The notes: a model not told the origin generated them from the letters alone. Positions 1-9,770 are shown, counted from the first letter of the stretch. The stretch is DNA of 64,000 bases from Aquibium sp. A9E412 (GCF_030398335.1 NZ_JAOAOP010000001.1:124001-188000); one strand, 5' to 3'. Program-made: numbers and translations.

Positions 1-1001
1 TGCCCGCCATCAAGCGGGGGGATCGGCAAAAGGTTGAGAATTCCGATGCCGACCGACAGCAGCGCGACGAGTTGTACCAGCCATTCGAAGCCGAGCTGCG
101 CGGCCTGGCCGGACATCTCGGCGATCTTGACCGGCCCGCCGAGCTGGCAGCGGTCCTCGCGCCCGGCGACGAAGCGCTTGAGGAACTGGCCGGTGCGCTC
201 GATGATGCGGCCGGTCTCCAGCACCGCCTCGCCGAGCGCGGCGAGCGGCGTGTATTCGACAAGCCGCGGCTGGCCGAGCTCCTCGTTGTTGACGACGCCG
301 ATGACGCCCATCTGCACGGTGTTGCCGAGCGCGTCGGTCTGCTCCATCGCCTCCGGCGTGGCGACCAGCTCGACCTCCTCGCCGTCGCGCAGCACCACGA
401 AGACCAGCGCGTCGCCGGTGCGGCCGGAGACCAGGCGCTGCACGTCGCCGAAGGTCTCCACGCGGGTGCCGTCGACCGAGACGAAACGGTCGCCGGGCTC
501 GAACCCGGCCTCCGCCGCGGGGCTGTCCGGCCGCACCTCGGCCACCGTCGGCTCGGCGACGAACCGGCCGAAGACGGCGAACATCACCGCGAAGACCGCA
601 ATGGTCAGCAGGAAGTTGAACATCGGTCCGGCGAGCACGGTGAGGAAGCGCTTCCACACCGGCTGGGTGTGGAAGGCGACGGCGCGCTCCTCCGGCGACA
701 GGGACTCCAGTTCGGCGTCGTCCGGCTCGCTCGTCACCGCGACGTCGCCGACGAACTTGACGTAGCCGCCGAGCGGGATGGCCGACAGCTTCCAGCGCGT
801 GCCGTGGCGGTCGTCGAAGCCGACGATCTCCGGCCCGAAGCCGATCGAGAAGGCCTGGACGCCGATGCCGCACCAGCGGCCGACGAGATAGTGGCCCATC
901 TCGTGCACGAACACGACCACCGTGAGCACGAAGAGGAACGGCACCAGGGTGCCGATCAAAAGCCCGTCGGTGGCAAACAGCGTCGAAAGCAAGTCCGTCA
1001 A
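1..1001 (-). CDS. rseP: RIP zinc metalloprotease RseP (site-2 protease), partial
   Basis: Inner-membrane site-2 protease that cleaves transmembrane substrates such as anti-sigma factors in envelope stress signalling. The zinc motif HEMGH lies at about residues 33-37, inside the first membrane helix. A PDZ region follows in the middle (PDSPAAEAGFEPGDRF). The second active-site motif, NLLPIPPLDGG, is read at the window edge, so the last membrane helix and the stop lie outside. I chose a TTG start at 1001 because a strong GGGAAGGGG ribosome site sits just upstream and no ATG precedes the first helix in this frame. It is the last visible gene of the rpsB-to-rseP series. The gene dxr, often found between cdsA and rseP, is absent here. 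Confidence 0.93.
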   Translation of the reverse strand, partial: MTDLLSTLFATDGLLIGTLVPFLFVLTVVVFVHEMGHYLVGRWCGIGVQAFSIGFGPEIVGFDDRHGTRWKLSAIPLGGYVKFVGDVAVTSEPDDAELESLSPEERAVAFHTQPVWKRFLTVLAGPMFNFLLTIAVFAVMFAVFGRFVAEPTVAEVRPDSPAAEAGFEPGDRFVSVDGTRVETFGDVQRLVSGRTGDALVFVVLRDGEEVELVATPEAMEQTDALGNTVQMGVIGVVNNEELGQPRLVEYTPLAALGEAVLETGRIIERTGQFLKRFVAGREDRCQLGGPVKIAEMSGQAAQLGFEWLVQLVALLSVGIGILNLLPIPPLDGG

Positions 1002-1094
1002 GGCCGCCCCTTCCCACCAAGTGCTGCCGCCGGCACGCAGTCTGAGCCCAAAACGGGCGAATCCGTGGCGCCCGCTCCGCAGCCGCCCTGCCTG

Positions 1095-1177
1095 TCACGG
1101 AACCGCAGACCGGCTCCCGGCCGTCGTCGCGCCGCGCCTCCAGACGGCGAAGCGGCTGCCGCTTCGCCCGGAAACGC
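1095..1177 (+). repeat. Diverged copy of the dispersed palindromic repeat
   Basis: The cdsA-rseP gap (1002-1292) holds a diverged copy of the repeat family described at 21849-22060. It has the landmarks CACGGAACCGCAGACCGGCT, then GGCGAAGCGG, then TTCGCCCGGAAACGC. In this copy the inner hairpin is perfect: ten paired bases, 1146-1155 with 1159-1168, around a three-base loop. On the transcribed (minus) strand it could act as a weak terminator or a processing hairpin between cdsA and rseP, but no T-run follows. Confidence 0.6.
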
Positions 1178-1292
1178 GGCGAGGCACGATAGCGAAGCGT
1201 GTGACACGGCGCCTGCCGACATCATGGCCCATCCGGATTGTCGCGCCGCACGCAAAGCGATTCCGTGCGGCCGCGCCATGCCCTAGCAGCCC

Positions 1293-2171
1293 TCAGGGCG
1301 CGAAGAAACCGTGCGCCGGGGTCTGCGGACCCGACAGAAGCGCACCGACCACATAGAGCGCGACGGCGGAGGCGAGAAGACCGTCGACGCGGTCCATCAT
1401 GCCGCCATGACCGGGAATGAGGTGGCTCGAATCCTTCACTCCGTGGCGCCGCTTGACGGCCGATTCGAACAGGTCGCCGAACTGGGCGACCACCGACAGG
1501 CCGAGCGCCAGCACGGCGATGGCGGGAAGGCCGACGCCGCTTCCCGCGATCAGCGCCACCGCCAGGCCGGCCGCCATGCCGCCGAGCGCGCCGCCGACCG
1601 CACCGCTCCACGTCTTCGACGGCGAGACCCGCGGCGCGAGCTTCGGCCCGCCGAGGCCGCGGCCGGAGAAATAGGCCAGGGTGTCGGTCGCCCAGACGAC
1701 CGCGAACAGGAGCAAGACCGCGACGAGGCCGGGCGCATCGGCACCGCGCAGATAGACCAGCGCCAGGCCCGGCACGCCGGCATAGGCGAGCGCGGTGACC
1801 ATCCAGTAGTCGCGGCGGCGCACCAGCGCATAGACCAGGCTGACGACGACCGCCGCGGCCAGCACGCCGAAGGCGAGCGCCGGCCCGGCCCCGAACAGCA
1901 GCACCACGACGACGAGCGCGAACAGCGGCGCGGCGAGCCAGCGCGTCGTGCGGTCGGCGCGCGGCCGCGCCATCACCGTCCACTCGGCGAACACGGCGAC
2001 GATGACGGCGGCGACGAGAACCCGGAAGGCGGCGCCGCCGAGATAGGTGAGCGCCAGGACGACCGCCGCCAGCACCAGCGCGGAGGCGACGCGAAGCTGC
2101 AGATTGCCCGGCGTGCGGCGTTTCGGCGCGCCCGGCCCGGGCCCGGCGTCGCCGCTCTCCCCTTGGCTCAT
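1293..2171 (-). CDS. cdsA: Phosphatidate cytidylyltransferase
   Basis: Integral membrane enzyme that makes CDP-diacylglycerol from phosphatidate and CTP, the precursor of all phospholipids. The protein is 292 residues, normal for the family, with a polar N-terminus and then many hydrophobic helices. The family signature is clear near the C-terminus: [20 protein letters not shown] followed by GMMDRVD. A second conserved stretch is [13 protein letters not shown]. Its start overlaps the uppS stop by four bases (ATGA), so the two are probably translationally coupled. It is read with uppS in the isoprenoid and lipid part of the operon. Confidence 0.96.
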   Translation of the reverse strand: MSQGESGDAGPGPGAPKRRTPGNLQLRVASALVLAAVVLALTYLGGAAFRVLVAAVIVAVFAEWTVMARPRADRTTRWLAAPLFALVVVVLLFGAGPALAFGVLAAAVVVSLVYALVRRRDYWMVTALAYAGVPGLALVYLRGADAPGLVAVLLLFAVVWATDTLAYFSGRGLGGPKLAPRVSPSKTWSGAVGGALGGMAAGLAVALIAGSGVGLPAIAVLALGLSVVAQFGDLFESAVKRRHGVKDSSHLIPGHGGMMDRVDGLLASAVALYVVGALLSGPQTPAHGFFAP

Positions 2172-2890
2172 GAAACGGCTTCGCGGGCGTCCACCCCGCC
2201 GAAGCGGCGGTCGCGCGCGGCGAAGGCGTCGATGGCGGCGGCCAGGTCGGCGCGGCCGAAATCCGGCCAGTTGCAGGGCAGGAAGACGAACTCGCTGTAG
2301 GCGGCCTGCCAGAGCAGGAAGTTGGACAGGCGCTGCTCGCCGCTGGTGCGGATGATCAGGTCGGGATCGGGAATGCCGGCGGTGTCGAGATAGGCGCCCA
2401 GCGTCTCGGCGGTGATGCCCTGCGGGTCGAGCACGCCGCGCGCGGCCTCGCTCGCCAGCCGCCGCACGGCGGCGGCGATCTCGTTGCGCGAGCCGTAGTT
2501 GAAGGCGATCACCAGGTTCATCGCGTCGTTGTCGCGCGTCAGGCTTTCGGCCTCCTCGAGCAGCGCGCGGATGTCGGGCTCGAGGTCGTGCCGCTCGCCG
2601 ACGATGCGCACGCGCACGCCGTTGTGATGCAGCTCGGCCAGATCGCGGCGGATGAAAAGCTTGAGCAGGCCCATGAGGTCGGAGATCTCCGACTTCGGCC
2701 GCGACCAGTTCTCCGAGGAGAAGGCGTAGACGGTGAGCCAGCGGATGCCCATGTCGCCGGCCGCGCGCACCGTGTTGCGCAGCGCCTCGACGCCGGCGCG
2801 GTGGCCGGCCGTGCGCGGCAGGCCGCGGGCGCGCGCCCAGCGCCCGTTGCCGTCCATGATGATCGCGACATGCACCGGCTTCACCGCCAT
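2168..2890 (-). CDS. uppS: Isoprenyl (undecaprenyl) diphosphate synthase
   Basis: Cis-prenyltransferase that condenses isopentenyl diphosphate onto farnesyl diphosphate to make the C55 lipid carrier for peptidoglycan and other wall polymers. The 240-residue protein begins with the catalytic signature [10 protein letters not shown] (Asp13). Near the C-terminus it has the family block [20 protein letters not shown]. It lies between frr and cdsA, the usual order in Proteobacteria. The start is an ATG with an AGAGG site very close upstream. A GTG two codons later would be better spaced and is an alternative. Confidence 0.96.
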   Translation of the reverse strand: MAVKPVHVAIIMDGNGRWARARGLPRTAGHRAGVEALRNTVRAAGDMGIRWLTVYAFSSENWSRPKSEISDLMGLLKLFIRRDLAELHHNGVRVRIVGERHDLEPDIRALLEEAESLTRDNDAMNLVIAFNYGSRNEIAAAVRRLASEAARGVLDPQGITAETLGAYLDTAGIPDPDLIIRTSGEQRLSNFLLWQAAYSEFVFLPCNWPDFGRADLAAAIDAFAARDRRFGGVDAREAVS

Positions 2891-2921
2891 TTCCTCTTTG
2901 CTCGGACGGCGGGCCGTCCGG

Positions 2922-3482
2922 TCAAACGTGCATGATCTCGGCTTCCTTGTCGCCGAGCAGCCGGTCGATCGCCGCGATGGCGTCGTCGGTCATCTTCTGC
3001 ACCTTGTCGGACTGCGTGCGCAGCTCGTCCTGGCTGATCTCGCTGTCCTTCTCCGCCTTCTTCAGATGCTCCATGCCGTCGCGCCGCACGTGGCGCGCCG
3101 CCACGCGCGCGTTCTCCGCATACTGATGCGCAATCTTCACCAACTCCTTGCGCCGCTCCTCGTTGAGCTCGGGCAGCGGGATGCGCAGCGTCGTGCCGTC
3201 GACGATGGGATTGAAGCCGAGATTCGATTCGCGGATCGCCCGGTCGACGGCCTGCACCATCGACTTGTCCCACACGGCGACGGAGATCATGCGCGGCTCG
3301 GGCACCGAGACCGTGGCCACCTGGTTGATCGGCATGGCGGTGCCGTAGGCCTCGACCTGGATCGGATCGAGCAGGTTGGCCGAGGCGCGGCCGGTGCGCA
3401 GCGACGCCAGATCGTGCTTGAAGGCGTTGACGGCGCCGTCCATGCGGCGCTGCAGGTCCTTGAAGTCCACCCCGTCGGTCAT
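2922..3482 (-). CDS. frr: Ribosome recycling factor
   Basis: Cytoplasmic factor that splits post-termination ribosomes together with EF-G. The 186 residues match the family length. Characteristic text includes [20 protein letters not shown] and [18 protein letters not shown]. It starts four bases after the pyrH stop, so it is part of one transcription unit with pyrH, uppS and cdsA. Confidence 0.97.
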   Translation of the reverse strand: MTDGVDFKDLQRRMDGAVNAFKHDLASLRTGRASANLLDPIQVEAYGTAMPINQVATVSVPEPRMISVAVWDKSMVQAVDRAIRESNLGFNPIVDGTTLRIPLPELNEERRKELVKIAHQYAENARVAARHVRRDGMEHLKKAEKDSEISQDELRTQSDKVQKMTDDAIAAIDRLLGDKEAEIMHV

Positions 3483-3486
3483 CGGA

Positions 3487-4245
3487 TCAACCCCTTGCCG
3501 TTTCCGCCTGCTGGGCGGCCGCAGGTTCGTCGGCGACGATCGTGCAATGGCCCTCGCCGCGCAGAATCGACCCGAACCCGCCTTTTTCGTGAATCGAGAA
3601 GACGATTATCGGAATGTGGTTCTCCCGCGCAAGGGCAATCGCGGCGGTATCCATGATCGCCAGGCCCTCGCGCAGCACGCGCTCGTGGCTGATGCGCTCA
3701 TAGCGCACGGCGGCCGCGTCGCGGCGCGGATCGGCCGAGTAGACGCCGTCGACCAGCGTGCCCTTGAACAGCGCGTCGGCGCCGATCTCGGCGGCGCGCA
3801 GCGCGGCGGCCGAATCGGTGGTGAAGAAGGGATTGCCGGTGCCGCCGGCGAAGATCACCACCTTGCCCTCGTTCATGTAGTGCGTCGCCTGGCGCTGCGA
3901 GAAGCTCTCGCACAGCTCGGGCATGGCGATCGCCGAAAGCACGACCGACTCGACGCCGATCTTGACCAGCGAGGTGCGCAGCGCCAGCGAGTTGATGACC
4001 GTGGCGAGCATGCCCATGTGGTCGCCGGTCACCCGGTCGCCGCCCTTGGAGGCGACGGCGACGCCGCGGAAGATGTTGCCGCCGCCGATCACCACGCCGA
4101 CCTCGACGCCCAGCGCGCGCGCCTCGGCGATGTCGGCGGCCATGCGGTCGACCACCGACACGTCGATGCCGAATCCCTGCTTGCCCATCAACGCTTCGCC
4201 GGAAGCCTTCAAGACGACACGGCGATAGGCGGGGGCTTGCGGCAT
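3487..4245 (-). CDS. pyrH: UMP kinase
   Basis: Hexameric amino-acid-kinase-fold enzyme that phosphorylates UMP to UDP in pyrimidine nucleotide synthesis. The N-terminal phosphate-binding segment [12 protein letters not shown] and the GGGNIFRG loop are visible. The C-terminal half has the [16 protein letters not shown] stretch typical of UMP kinase. I start it at the ATG at 4245 (MPQAPAYRR) because AGAGG lies six bases upstream; the frame stays open 14 codons further but without a better site. Length is 252 residues. Confidence 0.96.
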   Translation of the reverse strand: MPQAPAYRRVVLKASGEALMGKQGFGIDVSVVDRMAADIAEARALGVEVGVVIGGGNIFRGVAVASKGGDRVTGDHMGMLATVINSLALRTSLVKIGVESVVLSAIAMPELCESFSQRQATHYMNEGKVVIFAGGTGNPFFTTDSAAALRAAEIGADALFKGTLVDGVYSADPRRDAAAVRYERISHERVLREGLAIMDTAAIALARENHIPIIVFSIHEKGGFGSILRGEGHCTIVADEPAAAQQAETARG

Positions 4246-4290
4246 GGCGACCTCTGCGGGGGTTGCGGAACTGGCCCTGCGATACACGAC

Positions 4291-4316
4291 GGGCGCCGGG
4301 ATGTCACCCGGCGCCC
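4291..4316 (-). terminator. Strong intercistronic hairpin between tsf and pyrH
   Basis: A perfect ten-base-pair stem (4291-4300 with 4307-4316) closes a six-base loop just after the tsf stop. There is no T-run on the minus strand, so it is more likely an attenuator or mRNA-stability hairpin than a full terminator. It could account for lower expression of pyrH and later genes than of rpsB-tsf. Confidence 0.55.
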
Positions 4317-4344
4317 GCAGCGCAATTCACCGTCCGGCCGCGGC

Positions 4345-5268
4345 CTATTTCTTGGCGGCGGCCGCCACCTCGGCAGCGAAGTCCGACTCCTCGCGCTCGA
4401 CGCCCTCGCCGAGGGCGAAACGCACGAAACCGGTCAGCGTGGCCGGCGCGCCGATGTCCTTCTCGGCCTCCTTGAGCGCCTTCTCCACCGTCAGGTCGGG
4501 ATTGATGACGAAGGCCTGCTTGAGCAGCACCACCTCCTCGTAGAACTTGCGCATGCGGCCCTCGACCATCTTCTCGATGATGTTCTCGGGCTTGCCGGAG
4601 GCGCGCGCCTGGTCGGAGTAGATCGCCTTCTCGCGCTCGACGGCGGCCGCGTCGACCTCGCTCTCGTTGAGCGCCAGCGGGTTGGTCGCCGCCACATGCA
4701 TGGCGACCTGGCGGGCGAAGGCGCGCGCGGCTTCCGCGTCGCCGCTCGTCTCGATGCCGACCAGCACGCCGATCTTGCCGAGATTGTCGGCCACGGCGTT
4801 GTGCACATAGGTGGCGACCGCACCGGCCGACACCGACAGCTTGGCCGAGCGGCGCAGCGCCATGTTCTCGCCGATCGTGCCGATCGCGTCCTTGATCGTG
4901 TCGGAGACCGACTTCTCGCCGCCCGGATAGGGCGCCGCGCCGAGAGCCTCGACGCTGCCGTCGGTCGTCAGCGCAACCTCGGAGACCTTGCGCACGATGT
5001 CCTGGAAGGCGTCGTTGCGGGCCACGAAGTCGGTTTCGGAGTTGACCTCGACGACGACCGCGGCGGTGCCCTCGGCGGCGACGCCGATCAGACCCTCGGC
5101 CGCGGTGCGGCCGGCCTTCTTGTCGGCCTTGGAGATGCCCTTCTTGCGCAGCCAGTCGACCGCCGCGTCCATGTCGCCGCCGGTCTCGGCCAGCGCCGCC
5201 TTGCAATCCATCATGCCCGCGCCGGTCATGTCGCGGAGCTGCTTGACCTGTGCCGCAGAAATGCTCAT
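4345..5268 (-). CDS. tsf: Translation elongation factor Ts
   Basis: Guanine-nucleotide exchange factor that recharges EF-Tu. The 307-residue protein begins with a UBA-like segment holding the EF-Ts signature [20 protein letters not shown]. It then has the core motif [17 protein letters not shown] and the second core repeat [11 protein letters not shown]. It lies directly after rpsB, as in nearly all bacteria. The start ATG at 5268 has an AGAGG site. Confidence 0.97.
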   Translation of the reverse strand: MSISAAQVKQLRDMTGAGMMDCKAALAETGGDMDAAVDWLRKKGISKADKKAGRTAAEGLIGVAAEGTAAVVVEVNSETDFVARNDAFQDIVRKVSEVALTTDGSVEALGAAPYPGGEKSVSDTIKDAIGTIGENMALRRSAKLSVSAGAVATYVHNAVADNLGKIGVLVGIETSGDAEAARAFARQVAMHVAATNPLALNESEVDAAAVEREKAIYSDQARASGKPENIIEKMVEGRMRKFYEEVVLLKQAFVINPDLTVEKALKEAEKDIGAPATLTGFVRFALGEGVEREESDFAAEVAAAAKK

Positions 5269-5385
5269 CGCTGCCTCTTCAATCCCACCGTCTCAAACAG
5301 ATGGCGCACCGGGATGGGGTCCGGGTGCGCCGGTCTCGCTGTCGCAGATTCTCGTGCCCGAAGGCGGGGCCGCGGCCCCGCCGGC

Positions 5386-6204
5386 TCAGGCGTCCTTCTG
5401 GCCGCTCTCGGCCTGCGCGGGCGTCGCGGCCTCGGCGGCAGGCTCGGCCGGCGTCTCGACGGCCTGCTCGACGGGCGCCTCCTCGGCTTCGCCGATGTCG
5501 ACGCCCATGGCGCCCTGCTGGCGGGCGATGCCGTCGATGGCGGCACGCGAGATCAGGTCGCAGTAGAGCGTGATGGCGCGCGCGGCGTCGTCGTTGCCCG
5601 GGATCGGATAGTCGATCTCGTCGGGGTCGCAGTTGGAATCGACGATCGCGACCACCGGGATGCCGAGCCGCTTGGCCTCCTGCACCGCGATCGCCTCCTT
5701 GTTGGTGTCGATCACGAACATCAGGTCGGGCGTCGAGCCCATGTCGCGGATGCCGCCCAGCGCGCGGTCGAGCTTGTCGCGCTCGCGATCCAGGTTGAGG
5801 CGCTCCTTCTTGGTGAAGCCGGAAGCCTCGCCGGACAGCAGCTCGTCGAGCTTGCGCAGCCGCTGGATGGAGTGCGAGATCGTCTTCCAGTTGGTCATCA
5901 TGCCGCCGAGCCAGCGGGCGTTGACGTAATACTGGGCCGAACGCTTGGCGGCGTCGGCGACGATCTCGGAGGCCTGGCGCTTGGTGCCGACGAACAGCAG
6001 GCGGCCGCCATTGGCCACCGTGTCGGACACAACGGTCAGCGCCTGGTGCAGCAGCGGCACGGTCTGGCTGAGATCGATGATGTGGACGTTGTTGCGCGCG
6101 CCGTAGATGTAGGGCGCCATCTTCGGGTTCCAGCGGTGCGTCTGGTGGCCGAAGTGGACGCCAGCTTCCAGGAGCTGGCGCATGCTGAAGTCTGGCAGAG
6201 CCAT
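5386..6204 (-). CDS. rpsB: 30S ribosomal protein S2
   Basis: Small-subunit ribosomal protein. The N-terminal part reads [20 protein letters not shown] and the later block [19 protein letters not shown], both standard S2 text. At 272 residues it is somewhat longer than typical S2. The extra length is an Ala/Glu-rich acidic tail of roughly 40 residues after about residue 230, which probably lies unstructured on the ribosome surface. A good AAGGA site precedes the ATG. It is the first gene of the operon that runs through tsf, pyrH, frr, uppS, cdsA and rseP. Confidence 0.97.
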   Translation of the reverse strand: MALPDFSMRQLLEAGVHFGHQTHRWNPKMAPYIYGARNNVHIIDLSQTVPLLHQALTVVSDTVANGGRLLFVGTKRQASEIVADAAKRSAQYYVNARWLGGMMTNWKTISHSIQRLRKLDELLSGEASGFTKKERLNLDRERDKLDRALGGIRDMGSTPDLMFVIDTNKEAIAVQEAKRLGIPVVAIVDSNCDPDEIDYPIPGNDDAARAITLYCDLISRAAIDGIARQQGAMGVDIGEAEEAPVEQAVETPAEPAAEAATPAQAESGQKDA

Positions 6205-6323
6205 CTGTCGTCTTCCTTTCCGGTTCGAACCTCCACGGACCGCAAGGCGGCAGCGCCGCCACCGGAGGCGTCAGCCGGATGTCTCCCGGTCAGATACCAT
6301 GGTCCGTGTGTGGAATGCCGGCG

Positions 6324-6352
6324 CATATAGAGGCAACCGCCGGCCAATGCAA
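6324..6352 (-). promoter_or_regulatory. Putative sigma-70 promoter for rpsB operon
   Basis: On the minus strand TTGCAT (6347-6352) and TATATG (6324-6329) are separated by exactly 17 bases, about 120 bases upstream of the rpsB start. The hexamers match consensus only partly, but the position and spacing suit a housekeeping promoter for a ribosomal-protein operon. Confidence 0.5.
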
Positions 6353-6372
6353 GCGCCGCCCGGCGGCGGCGC
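6353..6372 (-). terminator. GC-rich hairpin after eipB
   Basis: Perfect eight-pair stem (6353-6360 with 6365-6372) with a four-base loop, placed between the eipB stop and the putative rpsB promoter. There is no clear T-run, so termination strength is uncertain. Confidence 0.4.
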
Positions 6373-6377
6373 GCCGG

Positions 6378-7202
6378 TCAGTCCGGCGCGCACTCCGCGT
6401 CCGGCTCGAAGGTCGCCAGGTCGACCAGCCGGCCGGCGATGGCGTACTCGCCGTAGTCCATCGTCAGGTCGGCGCTGACGCCGTTGTCGTAGAGCTTGAA
6501 GCCGATATGGTAGCTCGGCGTCTGCTCGCCGCCGGTGCTCGCGGCGTCGAAATAGGCGATGGTGACCGGCCGGAACGGCTCGTCGGCCAGCTCCCCCAGC
6601 ACCGCGTGCTCGGGCGCGTCGGCGGCCAGCGTCTCCGGCTTGCCGATCACCACCGTCGTCGTCATCACCTCGTCGGCGTCGCCCGAACCGTCGTAGATCG
6701 GCGCCTCGTAGAAGGTCGTGCCGGCGGCCGCCTTCTCCATGAGCTCGAGCAGGTGGGCGGTGGGAAACCGCGCCGGCGGCAGCGTGAAGGTACCCGCCTC
6801 CGGCTTTTCCAGGCTGACCTCGGTGCCTTCGGGCGTGGCGCGTGCGGTGCCGCGGCTCTCGAACTCGAGCGACTGGTCGACGAAGGAGCGGGTGGCGAAG
6901 CGCAGCAGATCGCCCTCGCCGCTCTCGAAGGTGGTCGTCTGCTGGTCGGTGATGCGGGCGATCTCGTCGGTCTGGATCTCGGCGACGTGGCGGAAGGTCA
7001 CCGTGTAGCCGGCGCAGCGCGAGCCGGAGAACTCGTAGGCGAGTCGGCCGGAGATCGCGCCGATGCCCGAGCGGTCGCTGGCGCGCTCCAATTCCAGATC
7101 GTAGACGGCGCGGTGCGGCACGAGGCCGCCGGCCACGGCGACGCCGGGCACCGCGGCCAGCAGTCCGGTGGCGGTGAGAATCAGGGGGCGCCAACTGCGC
7201 AT
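6378..7202 (-). CDS. eipB: EipB-type periplasmic cell-envelope integrity protein (DUF1849)
   Basis: Secreted periplasmic protein of the DUF1849 family. The characterised member, EipB of Brucella, supports envelope integrity. The N-terminus is a clear signal peptide (hydrophobic stretch after MRSWRP, cleavage near AVAGG). The mature part begins with HRAVYDLELERASDRSG and continues GRLAYEFSGSRCAGYT. Two cysteines remain after cleavage, one in SRCAGY and one in the C-terminal tail (AECAPD). They match the disulfide pair known in EipB. I chose the ATG at 7202 since it gives the signal peptide directly; upstream residues are charged and unlike a leader. It reads towards rpsB but is probably a separate unit. 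Confidence 0.85.
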   Translation of the reverse strand: MRSWRPLILTATGLLAAVPGVAVAGGLVPHRAVYDLELERASDRSGIGAISGRLAYEFSGSRCAGYTVTFRHVAEIQTDEIARITDQQTTTFESGEGDLLRFATRSFVDQSLEFESRGTARATPEGTEVSLEKPEAGTFTLPPARFPTAHLLELMEKAAAGTTFYEAPIYDGSGDADEVMTTTVVIGKPETLAADAPEHAVLGELADEPFRPVTIAYFDAASTGGEQTPSYHIGFKLYDNGVSADLTMDYGEYAIAGRLVDLATFEPDAECAPD

Positions 7203-7333
7203 TCGGCAAACTCCGCTTCGGCCGGCCTGTCGCAGCGGCCCGTGTTCCTGTATCACGGTCAAAGCACCGCGGCGGCCGTGACGCAAGCCTTGAGGCCGGC
7301 GCGCCAGCGCATCACCGAAGACCGGGGGTATCC

Positions 7334-7798
7334 ATGGAGAGGACCATCGAAAAGCGGCTGCTCGAACTCGGCGTCGAGCTGCCGCAGGCCGCCGCGCCGG
7401 CGGCCAACTACGTTCCCTTCACCCGGATCGGCAACCTGCTCGTCACCTCCGGGCAGTTGCCGATCAAGGACGGCAAATTGATGGCGATGGGCGTGCTGGG
7501 GCGCGAATTGGGCACGGAAGCGGGCAAGCTGGCGGCCAAATGGTGCGCGGTCAACGTGCTCGCCCAGGCGCGCGCCGCGCTCGGCGACCTGGAGCGGATT
7601 CGCGCGATCGCCAAGATCACCGTGTTCGTCGCCTCGACGCCCGACTTCTCCGAGCAGCACCTCGTCGCCAACGGCGCCTCGGACTTCCTGGTCGCGGCGC
7701 TCGGCGAACGCGGCCGCCACGCCCGCTCGGCGGTCGGCACCGCCTCGCTGCCGATGGAGGCGCCGGTCGAGATCGAGGCGCTGATCGAGGCGGACTGA
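7334..7798 (+). CDS. RidA/YjgF/YER057c family protein
   Basis: Cytoplasmic trimeric family whose best-known members hydrolyse reactive enamine/imine intermediates from PLP enzymes. The 154-residue protein has the conserved arginine near the C-terminus in RHARSAVGTASLP and the NLLVTSGQLPIKDGK stretch. It resembles the longer YjgF-like subgroup rather than canonical RidA (about 130 residues), so the exact substrate is uncertain. A GGGGG site precedes the ATG. The next gene starts five bases after its stop, so the two are probably co-transcribed. Confidence 0.85.
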   Translation: MERTIEKRLLELGVELPQAAAPAANYVPFTRIGNLLVTSGQLPIKDGKLMAMGVLGRELGTEAGKLAAKWCAVNVLAQARAALGDLERIRAIAKITVFVASTPDFSEQHLVANGASDFLVAALGERGRHARSAVGTASLPMEAPVEIEALIEAD

Positions 7799-7803
7799 GC
7801 GGC

Positions 7804-8514
7804 ATGGCGGCAATCGAATGGCTGACCCGGCGGCCGATCGCCCATCGCGGGCTGCACGACCTCAACCGCACACGCTGGGAGAACACGCCGTCGGCCTTCG
7901 CGGCCGCCTGCGCGGCCGGCTATCCGATCGAGTGCGACGTGCAGCTCGCCGCCGACGGCACGCCCGTCGTCTTCCACGACGACGCGCTGAAGCGGCTGAC
8001 GGGCACGCAGGGCATGGTGTGGGAGCGCAGCGCGGCCGCGCTCGGCCAGCTTGCCGTCGGCGGCACGGCCGACCGCGTGCCGACGCTCGCCGCCATGCTG
8101 GCCGAGGTCGCCGGCCGGGTGCCGCTGGTGATCGAGCTCAAGGCGGCCGAGGGCCACGACGAGCCGTTGCCGGCCGCGGTCGCCGCGCTTCTGGCGCGCT
8201 ATCGCGGCGCGGCGGCGGTGATGTCGTTCGCGCCGCGGCTGGTGCGCGACCTGGCCGCGCGCATCGACGACCGGCCGGTCGGGCTGACCGCCCATGGCCG
8301 CGACGACGAGGCGGTGGAGGCGCATTTCGCGATGCTGGCGCACGGTATCGCCTTCACCTCCTACCATGTCGCCGATCTGCCCAACCGCTTCGTCGGGTTC
8401 GTCCGCCAGCGGCTCGCCATGCCGGTGATAAGCTGGACGGTGCGCGACGCGGCGACCGCCGCGCACAGCGCCGCGCACGCCGACCAGATCACCTTCGAGG
8501 GCTTTGTCCCTTGA
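7804..8514 (+). CDS. Glycerophosphodiester phosphodiesterase family protein
   Basis: Hydrolyses glycerophosphodiesters to sn-glycerol-3-phosphate and an alcohol. The catalytic text is intact: HRG at residues 14-16, ENTPSAF, the metal ligands in YPIECDVQL, and the second histidine in PVVFHDD. No signal peptide is seen, so it is likely cytoplasmic, like UgpQ. It is 236 residues with an ATG at 7804; the frame is open further upstream but overlaps the RidA-like gene. It may recycle phospholipid head-group products. Confidence 0.9.
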   Translation: MAAIEWLTRRPIAHRGLHDLNRTRWENTPSAFAAACAAGYPIECDVQLAADGTPVVFHDDALKRLTGTQGMVWERSAAALGQLAVGGTADRVPTLAAMLAEVAGRVPLVIELKAAEGHDEPLPAAVAALLARYRGAAAVMSFAPRLVRDLAARIDDRPVGLTAHGRDDEAVEAHFAMLAHGIAFTSYHVADLPNRFVGFVRQRLAMPVISWTVRDAATAAHSAAHADQITFEGFVP

Positions 8515-8554
8515 CCGCCTTGCCGTGTTGCGGCGCAGCGATATCTAGCCGCTG

Positions 8555-9754
8555 ATGAGCGTGGGCAAAGGCGAGGCGGCGGACGACGGGGCGGCGGTGA
8601 CGATCACCGTCAACGACAGCCTCGGCGCATTCGAGCCCGGCGAATGGGCGACGCTCGCCGGCACGGCGCGCGGCGGCCCGGGACCCTACAACCCGTTCCT
8701 GTCGCACGCTTTTCTGAGCGCGCTGGAGGATTCGGGCTGCGCGGTGCGGCAGACCGGCTGGCTCGGCCAGCATCTCAGGCTCGACGACGCCGACGGGCGG
8801 CTCATCGGTGCCCTGCCCTGCTATCTGAAGTCGCACAGCCAGGGCGAATACGTCTTCGACCACGGCTGGGCCGACGCCTTCGAGCGCGCCGGCGGGCGCT
8901 ACTATCCCAAGCTGCAGGCCTCGGTGCCGTTCACGCCGGTCACCGGGCCGCGGCTCCTGGTGCGCGACGGCGCGCCGGAGGGCGCCGTGCGCGCCGCCCT
9001 CGCCGACGGGCTGAAGACGCTGACCGGGCGGCTCGGCGTGTCGTCCGCGCACGTCACCTTCGCCGAGGAGGCCGACATCGCCGCGCTCGACGCGGCCGGC
9101 TTCCTGCTGCGCACCGACCAGCAGTTCCACTTCCTCAACCGCGGCTATGCCAGCTATGACGACTTCCTCGCCTCGCTCGCCTCGCGCAAGCGCAAGGCGC
9201 TGAAGAAGGAGCGGCGCACGGCCGTGGAAGCCGGCATCGCCATCGACTGGCTGACCGGGCGCGACCTCACCGAAGCGGTGTGGGACGACTTCTACGCCTT
9301 CTACATGGACACCGGCAGCCGCAAGTGGGGGCGGCCCTATCTCAACCGCCGCTTCTTCTCGCTGATCGGCGAGCGCATGGCCGACGACGTGCTCGTCGTC
9401 GCGGCGCGCCGCAACGGACGCGCCATCGCCGGGGCGATCAACTTCATCGGCTCGCACGCGCTCTACGGCCGCAACTGGGGCTGCCTGGAGCACCATCCCT
9501 TCCTGCACTTCGAGGTGTGCTACCACCAGGCGATCGAGTTCGCCATCGCGCACGGGCTCGAGCGCGTCGAGGCGGGCGCGCAGGGCGAGCACAAGCTGGC
9601 GCGCGGCTACGTGCCGGTCACCACGCGCTCGGCCCACCACCTGGCGCATCCCGGCCTGCGGCGGGCCGTCGCCGACTATCTCGAGCATGAACGGCGCGAC
9701 GTGGCGGAGATCGGCCGGCTGCTCCAGGCGCACGCGCCCTTCCGCAAGGGCTGA
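8555..9754 (+). CDS. FemAB-like/GNAT N-acyltransferase (COG3146, PF04339)
   Basis: Member of the family often annotated as peptidoglycan-biosynthesis-like protein or DUF482, with a double GNAT fold related to FemAB aminoacyltransferases. The 399 residues are family length. Recognisable text includes NPFLSHAFLSALEDSGCA at the N-terminus, SRKRKALKKERR in the middle, and HFEVCYHQAIEFAIAHGLER with VEAGAQGEHKLARGY at the C-terminus. The true substrate is not established for the family. It is 40 bases downstream of the phosphodiesterase gene and ends 16 bases from the convergent emrE-like gene. Confidence 0.82.
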   Translation: MSVGKGEAADDGAAVTITVNDSLGAFEPGEWATLAGTARGGPGPYNPFLSHAFLSALEDSGCAVRQTGWLGQHLRLDDADGRLIGALPCYLKSHSQGEYVFDHGWADAFERAGGRYYPKLQASVPFTPVTGPRLLVRDGAPEGAVRAALADGLKTLTGRLGVSSAHVTFAEEADIAALDAAGFLLRTDQQFHFLNRGYASYDDFLASLASRKRKALKKERRTAVEAGIAIDWLTGRDLTEAVWDDFYAFYMDTGSRKWGRPYLNRRFFSLIGERMADDVLVVAARRNGRAIAGAINFIGSHALYGRNWGCLEHHPFLHFEVCYHQAIEFAIAHGLERVEAGAQGEHKLARGYVPVTTRSAHHLAHPGLRRAVADYLEHERRDVAEIGRLLQAHAPFRKG

Positions 9755-9770
9755 CGCACCCGGCCCGCGC

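Noticed and set aside
3376-6330. Very long open frame on the plus strand opposite pyrH, tsf and rpsB
   Set aside because: His/Asp/Arg/Gly-rich translation typical of antisense frames in GC-rich DNA; it lies over three certain genes.
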